NCBI GenBank assembly: GCA_030429785.1
Contig: JAUIEQ010000016.1
Coordinates: 1 to 11,118 of the forward strand
Direction: 5' to 3'
Source of the DNA: a bacterium
GTDB lineage: Bacteria > Patescibacteriota > Patescibacteriia > S139-126 > S139-133
DNA length: 11,118 nucleotides
In this document: piece after piece, positions 6,349 through 11,118 of the stretch
How positions within the stretch are numbered: position 1 is the stretch's first letter
Layout of the letters: the number at the start of each line of letters is the position of its first letter
The notes under the pieces: generated by a model
Database searches by the model: none
What the model was told of the DNA's origin: nothing
What the model saw: the letters and a program-made list of their open reading frames with translations, nothing else
Position numbers and translations under genes: made by a program

Positions 6349-6360
6349 TTGTGTGTACAT

Positions 6361-7443
6361 ATGCGTATTTTATTGAGCGGTGGTGGTACAGCTGGTTCGG
6401 TTACCCCGCTTCTTGCTGTAGCACAGCATGTTACGACAACTACAGATATTGATGCGGTCTGGCTTGGTACATATCGTGGTCCTGAACGCAAATTAGTTAC
6501 TGCGCAGTCGATTCGATTTGTGCCAATTTTTTCAGGCAAGCTTCGTCGATATTTTTCATTGCGAAACTTTGTCGACCCTTTTTTGATTGTGCTTGGATTT
6601 TTGCAATCATTGTATGTTATTCGTCATTTCAACCCAGATGTGGTTGTTTCGGCTGGTGGATTTGTCTCAGTTCCGGTTGCGGTTGCGGCTTTTGTATTGC
6701 GTAAGAAAATACTCATCCATCAACTTGATATCACCAAAGGATTGGCGAATAGACTCATGACCCCGCTCGCAGATAGGATAACTGTGAGTTACACAGCATC
6801 GCTTGAAGATTTTCCTGAATCAAAAGTAGTCTATACCGGAACCCCAGTTCGTCAAGAGCTATTTGCAGGTGATCGAGATCGTGGTGTGCAAGCCTTTGGC
6901 ATCGATCCTCAAATGCCGGTATTGCTTGTCTGGGGTGGTGGTACAGGCTCGTTATATCTGAATAAGGTTGTCATAGCTGCGTTGCCTGAGTTACTATTGG
7001 ATATGCAGGTGATTCATATTACAGGGGCGGGCAAATCAGTACCCCCAATTGCGATTAAAGAAAACCAAGATCGGTACCATCAATTTGAATTTATTGTTGA
7101 AGAGCTTCCAAATGTACTTGCTGTAGCTGACTTGGTCGTCTGTCGAGCGGGCATGGGCACGCTAACCGAGATTGCGGCATTGGGTAAAGCAGCTATAGTA
7201 GTGCCTATTCCAGGGACGCAACAGGAGGCAAATGCAAAGTTTTTCTTTGAGCGGCAAGGGGTGATTATGGGAAGTCAGGAGCAGTTGTCTGCTCAGCAAT
7301 TTGCTCAAGAAGTTCGCGAATTAATGGATGACGCAGATGCGCGACATTTTTTGAGTACAAAAGTAGCTACCTTGTATGCAGATAATGCGGCTGAGCGACT
7401 TGCTGTAGAAATACTTGCTTTAGGAGCAACCCAACAAGCATAA
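6361..7443 (+). CDS. murG: MurG, lipid II-forming GlcNAc transferase
   Basis: Peripheral membrane GT-B glycosyltransferase that adds GlcNAc from UDP-GlcNAc to lipid I. It has 360 residues, the usual length. Visible motifs: GGGTAGSVTP (7-16, the lipid I-side loop), SAGGFVSVP (97-105), HQLDITKGLANRL (120-132), TGTPVRQE (159-166), VWGGGTGSLYLN (190-201) and CRAGMGTLTEIAALGKAAIVVP (261-282, with Glu270 contacting the UDP sugar in the family), then the Q-ANA motif (288-292). Ser13 stands where E. coli has His in GGTGGHVFPG, and HQLD replaces HEQN; I believe such changes recur in CPR MurG. The ATG at 6361 is chosen because the Rossmann strand MRILLSGGG begins there; the TTG at 6349 would add four unhelpful residues. 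Four bases separate it from the next gene. Confidence 0.94.
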   Translation: MRILLSGGGTAGSVTPLLAVAQHVTTTTDIDAVWLGTYRGPERKLVTAQSIRFVPIFSGKLRRYFSLRNFVDPFLIVLGFLQSLYVIRHFNPDVVVSAGGFVSVPVAVAAFVLRKKILIHQLDITKGLANRLMTPLADRITVSYTASLEDFPESKVVYTGTPVRQELFAGDRDRGVQAFGIDPQMPVLLVWGGGTGSLYLNKVVIAALPELLLDMQVIHITGAGKSVPPIAIKENQDRYHQFEFIVEELPNVLAVADLVVCRAGMGTLTEIAALGKAAIVVPIPGTQQEANAKFFFERQGVIMGSQEQLSAQQFAQEVRELMDDADARHFLSTKVATLYADNAAERLAVEILALGATQQA

Positions 7444-7447
7444 CAAT

Positions 7448-8749
7448 ATGAAATATTTTGATATCGAGCAGGTTACAGCAGTGTGGTTTGTAGGTAAGCA
7501 TCATCGATACCGCATGACCGTTGCTGAAGTATTCAAGCGATACGGTAAACAATTGTATATTCAAACAAATGAAGTATTGACATCAGACGATGCTCGTTTT
7601 TTTTCTCGAATCAGTACCTCGTCAGGTGAATTGCGACCGTGTACAGCCAAAACAGTTGTTGTTGTTTCTGCTCAGAATGAATTGACAGATGAAGTTATTG
7701 AAAAGGCTCGTGTATCAACTGAATATATTGTCACTATAGCTCAAGTTATTGAAACGTTGCGGCATCAAAAAAATAGTGTAGTAACGATCGGTACACATGG
7801 TAAAACCACAACAGCAGTTTTGTTAGGATATTGTCTTCAGCAAGCAGATTATGATCCGTTAGTGTTGACTGATACAACCGTGGGGCAATTTGCTGGTCGA
7901 GCATTGGTAGGAGGATCAGCTTATATGGTGGCTGAATTAGATGCATCGAGAGAATTGTTTGAAACAATCCAGCCAACTGCTGCTTTGGTAACTACTATTG
8001 GATATGGCAATCCGGATGAATATACATCGGTGCGTGAGTATACACAAGCGTTTATTTCGTTTTTGCGCGCATTGCCTGAGTATGGTTTTGTTGTTGCAAA
8101 CGTTGATGACAATCGTGTACAAGATGTTATTACTCAAGTTTCAAATAAAATTATTACCTACGGTACAGTGCCGTCTGCAGAATGGAGAATTGAGTCAACG
8201 GGTACTACAGACGCTGGTCAGTCATTTCGGCTGTATCATTTACAAAATTTATGGGGAGATGGGGTGACTCAATTACCATATTCCCATGATTTGGTGTATA
8301 TTGCTGGTGTAGTAGCTGCTGCGGTTACACTCGGGGTTCCGCAGGACAGTATTTTGCGTGCAATTAAGTCGTGTACGTTTGGGATGCTATTGTATACAAT
8401 GCGTTATAGCGACCTATACACAAGAGAAGTAGCAGTTGTGAACTCACAACACCCGCATATTTTGGAAAATAGTATTGCATATATGCGAGAGCAGGACATG
8501 ACACAGCCAATTGTATTGGTGTACGAAATTACTACTGCATCAGAAATACAATATATAGCAGACGTGTTTGCTCGCCTGAGTTCGCATGTATTGCAGAGCG
8601 TGGTCATTGCTTCTGGTTGTGAGCAAGAAGCGGCTGTGTATTTGCAGCAAGGTCATGAAAATTGCATTGTTGTTTCGTCCCGAGCAGATCTTGAGGAGTA
8701 TATAGCAGATTGGCCGCCAATTGCTATGATTATTAGTAATACGTTCTAA
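7448..8749 (+). CDS. MurC-like Mur ligase, strongly divergent at its catalytic motifs
   Basis: Sits in the murC slot between murG and murB and aligns along its length with UDP-MurNAc--L-Ala ligase (433 residues). Kept: an N-terminal Rossmann-like strand (AVWFVG, 11-16), the MurC-type P-loop GTHGKTTT (115-122), VAELDAS with Glu163, the QPTAALVTTI strand (175-184), and VVANVDDNRV (215-224). Altered: the glycine-rich UDP loop (FVGIGGIGMS in MurC) reads FVGKHHRYRM; the DHLD motif after the central strand reads GNPD (187-190), losing the conserved His; the HN motif reads SHD (279-281); the RRFE arginines are reduced to YTMR; and the DDYAHHPTE motif reads VNSQHPHIL (331-339). The frame is intact and codon use resembles its neighbours, so it is not an ordinary pseudogene. 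It may be an inactive or repurposed MurC, or a ligase with changed specificity. Start ATG lies 4 bases after murG. Confidence 0.75.
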   Translation: MKYFDIEQVTAVWFVGKHHRYRMTVAEVFKRYGKQLYIQTNEVLTSDDARFFSRISTSSGELRPCTAKTVVVVSAQNELTDEVIEKARVSTEYIVTIAQVIETLRHQKNSVVTIGTHGKTTTAVLLGYCLQQADYDPLVLTDTTVGQFAGRALVGGSAYMVAELDASRELFETIQPTAALVTTIGYGNPDEYTSVREYTQAFISFLRALPEYGFVVANVDDNRVQDVITQVSNKIITYGTVPSAEWRIESTGTTDAGQSFRLYHLQNLWGDGVTQLPYSHDLVYIAGVVAAAVTLGVPQDSILRAIKSCTFGMLLYTMRYSDLYTREVAVVNSQHPHILENSIAYMREQDMTQPIVLVYEITTASEIQYIADVFARLSSHVLQSVVIASGCEQEAAVYLQQGHENCIVVSSRADLEEYIADWPPIAMIISNTF

Positions 8750-8753
8750 GGGT

Positions 8754-9836
8754 ATGCAATTAGAAGAGTTTAAGGAGTTGCAAGAATACACAACTATGCG
8801 TGTTCAAGCACAAGCACGGTATTTTATGGATATTCAATCAGAACAAGATTTGTTTGTTTGTGTTACAGATCCGCTATTGCGGGAGTATCCAGTGTTTGTT
8901 CTTGGCGGTGGTAGTAATGTTTTATTTGTGCATGATTATGCGGGCGTTGTTGTGCATATGAACATCAAGGGTATTGAGGTGGTTGCTGAATCAGCTACTA
9001 TGATTACGCTGAAAGTTGCTGCAGGTGAAAAATGGAATGATCTGGTTGAGTATGCTATTAGCCATGACTGGGGAGGAATAGAGAATCTTATTATGATACC
9101 AGGTACAGTTGGGGCAGCGCCAGTACAGAACATTGCAGCTTATGGGCAAAATATTTCAGATGTTTTTGTTTCGCTTGAAGCTTATGAAATAGGTACGGGA
9201 GCTATCAAAGTGTTTGACGCGTCAATGTGTCAGTTTGGTTATCGAGATAGTATTTTCAAACATGCGTTGCGTAATCAATATATTATTAGTAGCGTGACAA
9301 TCAAGCTTGCCAAGCATCCTGAATTGAATACTGGATATTTTTCACAAATGCGGCATAACGATTCAGTTTTGAAAGAACTTTCTTCGTTAGCGACAGAGCC
9401 GTATACGGTCAAGGATGTGAGCTTGGCTGTGTCACATATTCGTGCCAGAAAGTTGCCTGATGTTACAACAACGCCGTCAGTAGGTAGCTTTTTCTTAAAT
9501 CCAGTTGTTACGAAAAAAAAGCTCGCATCATTACAGGAGCGCATTCCTGATTTGCAATATTATCCTGTTGACAATTTGTCATATGAGGAGTTGCATAGCC
9601 CAACATTTGATCATACAACGCATGTTAAAGTAGCTGCAGGGCAATTGCTTGACGTTCGTGGTTGGGCAGGAAAGGTAGTTGGTAATTGTAGTATGCATGG
9701 CAATCATGCGTTAGTTGTTACGCATAATGGCAATGCTACGGGAGAAGAGTTGTATGAGTTTATCCAGCTTGTCCAACAAGACTGTTTGGATGCATATGGC
9801 ATTGAGCTTGAAACAGAGGTGACGATTTTGACATGA
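8754..9836 (+). CDS. murB: MurB, UDP-N-acetylenolpyruvoylglucosamine reductase (type I-like)
   Basis: Cytoplasmic FAD/NADPH enzyme that reduces UDP-GlcNAc-enolpyruvate to UDP-MurNAc. It has 360 residues. The FAD domain shows VLGGGSNVLF (49-58) and GGIENLIMIPGTVGAAPVQN (107-126) followed by IAAYG. The YRDSIFK motif (163-169) with the substrate-binding Arg164 is the type I (E. coli-like) tyrosine-loop signature. GSFFLNP (244-250) carries the proton-donor Ser245, and LETEV (352-356) supplies the catalytic Glu355. All key residues are present, in contrast to the divergent murC-like gene just upstream. The N-terminus is short (YTTMRV matches the usual NTF-V start). ATG 8754 is 4 bases after the previous stop, and AAGGG just upstream is too close to be a good ribosome site. 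It is the last gene of the operon; no hairpin is seen before the hpf promoter. Confidence 0.95.
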   Translation: MQLEEFKELQEYTTMRVQAQARYFMDIQSEQDLFVCVTDPLLREYPVFVLGGGSNVLFVHDYAGVVVHMNIKGIEVVAESATMITLKVAAGEKWNDLVEYAISHDWGGIENLIMIPGTVGAAPVQNIAAYGQNISDVFVSLEAYEIGTGAIKVFDASMCQFGYRDSIFKHALRNQYIISSVTIKLAKHPELNTGYFSQMRHNDSVLKELSSLATEPYTVKDVSLAVSHIRARKLPDVTTTPSVGSFFLNPVVTKKKLASLQERIPDLQYYPVDNLSYEELHSPTFDHTTHVKVAAGQLLDVRGWAGKVVGNCSMHGNHALVVTHNGNATGEELYEFIQLVQQDCLDAYGIELETEVTILT

Positions 9837-9858
9837 TCTGGAATTAGCCCATTGCTTG

Positions 9859-9867
9859 TGCTATACT
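9859..9867 (+). promoter_or_regulatory. Extended -10 promoter for hpf
   Basis: TGCTATACT: an extended -10 with hexamer TATACT at 9862-9867, in the 57-base gap after murB. A weak -35 (TGGAAT) lies 17 bases upstream. Start predicted near 9874, about 20 bases before the hpf ATG. Confidence 0.6.
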
Positions 9868-9893
9868 TGAAATGAGATAATTAACAAAAGTAT

Positions 9894-10208
9894 ATGCGTA
9901 TTGCAATCAAGCAAACAAATCTGACACTTACTCCAGAGCATCGCGAGTTTATTGAGTCAAAGCTTGAATCGCTGGATAAGTACTTTCCGAAAATAGGGCA
10001 AATCCGTGTTGAGATTGAGCGAAATGCTCATCACAACAAAGGTGATGTCTTTCGTGCTGAGGCTAATATTTCTATTCCAAATAAAATTTTACGCATAGAA
10101 AAAACAACGCCTGATTTCCGCAAAAGCGTTGAAAAAGTTAAAGATCACGCCAAGTTGCTGCTTTCCAAAGAAAAGAAAAAAGTGCTTGATAAAGTACGTC
10201 GCAGATAA
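9894..10208 (+). CDS. hpf: Ribosome hibernation promoting factor, short form (HPF/RaiA family)
   Basis: A 104-residue HPF/YfiA-fold protein that in the family binds the 30S decoding region and inactivates ribosomes under stress. Signatures: the N-terminal strand MRIAIKQTNLTLTPEHREFIESKL with the helix after it, LDKYFPKI, the central strands IRVEIERN, FRAEANISIPN and ILRIEKTT, then a second helix (DFRKSVEKVKDHAKLLLSKE). A strongly basic tail KEKKKVLDKVRRR follows. There is no long-HPF dimerisation domain, so it should act as a monomer or need a partner to form 100S particles. It has its own promoter upstream and a terminator 14 bases downstream, so it is a single-gene unit between the mur operon and secA. 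HPF next to secA is a common bacterial arrangement. Confidence 0.92.
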   Translation: MRIAIKQTNLTLTPEHREFIESKLESLDKYFPKIGQIRVEIERNAHHNKGDVFRAEANISIPNKILRIEKTTPDFRKSVEKVKDHAKLLLSKEKKKVLDKVRRR

Positions 10209-10222
10209 AAATTGTCATAATG

Positions 10223-10251
10223 AAAACCCGCTTTGTTGTAGCGGGTTTTTT
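10223..10251. terminator. Terminator between hpf and the convergent lipoprotein gene
   Basis: Inverted repeat AAAACCCGCT (10223-10232) and AGCGGGTTTT (10240-10249) with a 7-base loop, ending in a run of six T. It is a clear intrinsic terminator for hpf. With AAAA on the other arm it can also stop the minus-strand gene that ends at 10265. Confidence 0.9.
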
Positions 10252-10264
10252 GGATATTTTTGAT

Positions 10265-10747
10265 TTAGTACTTGTCTTGCGTGAAATTCACAATGAGTTC
10301 AAAAAGTTCTCTGGCGGTAGTGTGGCAATTCGCTCGTATCACCTTTTGTTCTATAATATAGTCGTTAATAGTGACGGCATACGCTTCAGCATTGCCTTGG
10401 GTGACAACAACAATGCTCTTGTTGACTAGGTGCTGGTTTGAGTTTTCGTTAAAGATAACCACGTCCCATTTATTGGTATTGCTTTTGAACTCATTGAACG
10501 GTTCGTAATCAATGACTTCGCACTGCAAGTTCGAGTCAGGTAATGCAGGATTGTAACTACCTACATATAGCCGATATGCCATAAGGGTGGCAAAAATATC
10601 TGTCCGACTTCGCAATACCAGCGTTGTATCGCCCTTGACAATGCAGGGCGCTTCCAAGTCTGTTATTCTTACTTCACAGCTACAAAGAAGTATTGTCAGC
10701 ATGCCGGCAATACAAAAATACAGTACTGATGAGGCTAGTTTTTTCAC
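10265..10747 (-). CDS. Putative lipoprotein, unknown function
   Basis: A 160-residue protein on the minus strand that I do not recognise. The N-terminus is a lipoprotein signal: MKK, a hydrophobic segment (about 4-21) and the lipobox LCSC, with Cys24 as the lipid attachment site. The remainder is a soluble domain of about 136 residues with three more cysteines (35, 76 and 141), which could form disulphides outside the cell. It has alternating strands and helices (WDVVIFNENSN, KSIVVVTQGNAEAYAVTINDY, ARELFELIVNF). The start is GTG at 10747, chosen because GAAAGGA lies 6 bases upstream, the only strong Shine-Dalgarno sequence in the window. It has its own promoter divergent from secA, and it ends against the hpf terminator. 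No function is proposed. Confidence 0.82.
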   Translation of the reverse strand: MKKLASSVLYFCIAGMLTILLCSCEVRITDLEAPCIVKGDTTLVLRSRTDIFATLMAYRLYVGSYNPALPDSNLQCEVIDYEPFNEFKSNTNKWDVVIFNENSNQHLVNKSIVVVTQGNAEAYAVTINDYIIEQKVIRANCHTTARELFELIVNFTQDKY

Positions 10748-10753
10748 TGTATA

Positions 10754-10760
10754 TCCTTTC
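10754..10760 (-). promoter_or_regulatory. Shine-Dalgarno site of the lipoprotein gene
   Basis: GAAAGGA on the minus strand, 6 bases before the GTG start. It fixes the start codon and shows that the host probably keeps a standard anti-SD sequence, although most other genes here do not use it. Confidence 0.75.
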
Positions 10761-10798
10761 GCAATGATTGTATGTGGTTGTTAATTTGGCAATAAAAA

Positions 10799-10827
10799 AC
10801 TGTAACCCAAAATGTAGCAAAAGTCAA
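10799..10827 (-). promoter_or_regulatory. Promoter of the lipoprotein gene
   Basis: Read on the minus strand: -35 TTGACT (plus 10822-10827), a 17-base spacer, and -10 TACAGT (plus 10799-10804). Start predicted near 10792, with a leader of about 45 bases. Confidence 0.6.
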
Positions 10828-10835
10828 TAATATTG
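10825..10835. repeat. 11-base palindrome between divergent promoters
   Basis: CAATAATATTG is a perfect inverted repeat (5-base arms around one base). It touches the -35 of the minus-strand lipoprotein promoter and the -35 of a possible upstream secA promoter. It could be a small operator, but an AT-rich palindrome this short can arise by chance. Confidence 0.3.
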
Positions 10836-10860
10836 ATTTTATTGCCTTGCGGTATATGAT
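10833..10860 (+). promoter_or_regulatory. Possible upstream secA promoter
   Basis: TTGATT (10833-10838), a 16-base spacer, and TATGAT (10855-10860). It is a reasonable match but further from secA than the TATACT promoter; the two could act in tandem. Confidence 0.35.
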
Positions 10861-10878
10861 ATAGTAGAGTATCAAGTA

Positions 10879-10907
10879 TTGTTCTAACAAGTAAAGTGAA
10901 CTATACT
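10879..10907 (+). promoter_or_regulatory. Promoter of secA
   Basis: -35 TTGTTC (10879-10884), an exact 17-base spacer, and -10 TATACT (10902-10907). Start predicted near 10914, with a leader of about 23 bases that contains GGAG (10921-10924), 12 bases before the ATG and therefore loosely spaced. Confidence 0.6.
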
Positions 10908-10936
10908 ATGGAAACTTTGTGGAGTAACGAATTATT

Positions 10937-11118
10937 ATGAAATTTTTAGAAAAACTTTTAGGAGATGGTAATGAAAAGTATCTCAAGACATTGCAACCGG
11001 TAGTGACGGAAATTAACAGTCTTGAAGACGAAATGAAGTCATTATCAGATGATGAATACCAGCTACTACGCAATGCCTCTATAAAAATTATCGATTCATT
11101 AGGTGTCGTGGGCGAATG
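10937..11118 (+). CDS. secA: SecA preprotein translocase ATPase (3' partial, N-terminus only)
   Basis: The first 60 codons of an open frame that runs off the right edge. The peptide starts MKFLEKLLGDGNEKYLKTLQ, followed by a VTEINSLEDEMKSLSDDEY segment. This matches the SecA N-terminal helix pattern (a short amphipathic start ending in a small G-containing turn, then lk-l-p-v-IN-lE-e---LSDeE). SecA is the cytoplasmic/membrane ATPase driving export through SecYEG. The following residues (QLLRNASIKIIDSLGVVGE) diverge from the usual kT-eFk-RL stretch, and no Walker motif is within view, so the call relies on the N-terminal pattern and on the HPF-SecA neighbourhood. Confidence 0.82.
   Translation, partial: MKFLEKLLGDGNEKYLKTLQPVVTEINSLEDEMKSLSDDEYQLLRNASIKIIDSLGVVGE

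Noticed and set aside
10220..10429. 69-codon plus-strand frame after hpf
   Set aside because: It starts inside the hpf terminator and lies opposite the lipoprotein gene, which has a signal peptide, SD and promoter.
1..11118. CRISPR array, insertion sequence, prophage, toxin-antitoxin or defence island
   Set aside because: No regularly spaced repeats, transposase or integrase motifs, terminal inverted repeats with target duplications, or defence domains were seen. The tRNA genes show no duplicated 3' end that would mark an integration site.

Overview
The window is a bacterial chromosome segment, moderately AT-rich and tightly packed, built around two blocks of the division and cell wall (dcw) cluster. 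Several traits point to a Patescibacteria/CPR lineage, Parcubacteria-like. MurF is short and lacks the usual N-terminal substrate domain. MurG carries a GGSV-type N-terminal loop and an HQLD motif. FtsL is tiny, HPF is the short form, spacers are a few bases long, and Shine-Dalgarno sequences are almost absent. This placement is an inference from protein features; no 16S rRNA or marker search was possible.

Layout. Bases 1-4387 (+) hold rsmH (5' end cut by the window edge), an ftsL-like gene, a class B penicillin-binding protein (ftsI) and murF. This operon ends at a strong, nearly symmetric bidirectional terminator. Bases 4446-5212 are a minus-strand island. In transcription order it holds a tRNA-Gln(CTG)/tRNA-Glu(CTC) pair with its own promoter, an AT-rich gap, a 33-codon acidic ORF with promoter and terminator, and a 39-codon cysteine-bearing ORF with promoter and terminator. 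Bases 5256-9836 (+) hold a DUF389 membrane protein, murG, a murC-like gene and murB, spaced 4-12 bases apart. Then come a separately promoted hpf (short HPF/RaiA) with its terminator, a convergent minus-strand lipoprotein gene of unknown function, and, from a divergent promoter region, the start of secA, cut by the right edge.

How the genes fit together. MurC, MurB and MurF belong to cytoplasmic UDP-MurNAc-pentapeptide synthesis, MurG makes lipid II, and FtsI cross-links septal peptidoglycan with FtsL as a structural partner. RsmH is the usual first dcw companion. mraY, murD and ftsW, normally between murF and murG, are missing here; their place is taken by the tRNA/small-ORF island and the DUF389 gene.

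The most notable points are: (i) the gene in the murC slot keeps the fold and P-loop but has lost nearly every other MurC signature; (ii) two tiny, independently transcribed ORFs (one Cys-rich, one very acidic) sit in the island; (iii) a recurrent TATACT -10 element, often with an upstream TG, combines with almost no Shine-Dalgarno sequences. I found no CRISPR array, transposase, prophage or defence system.
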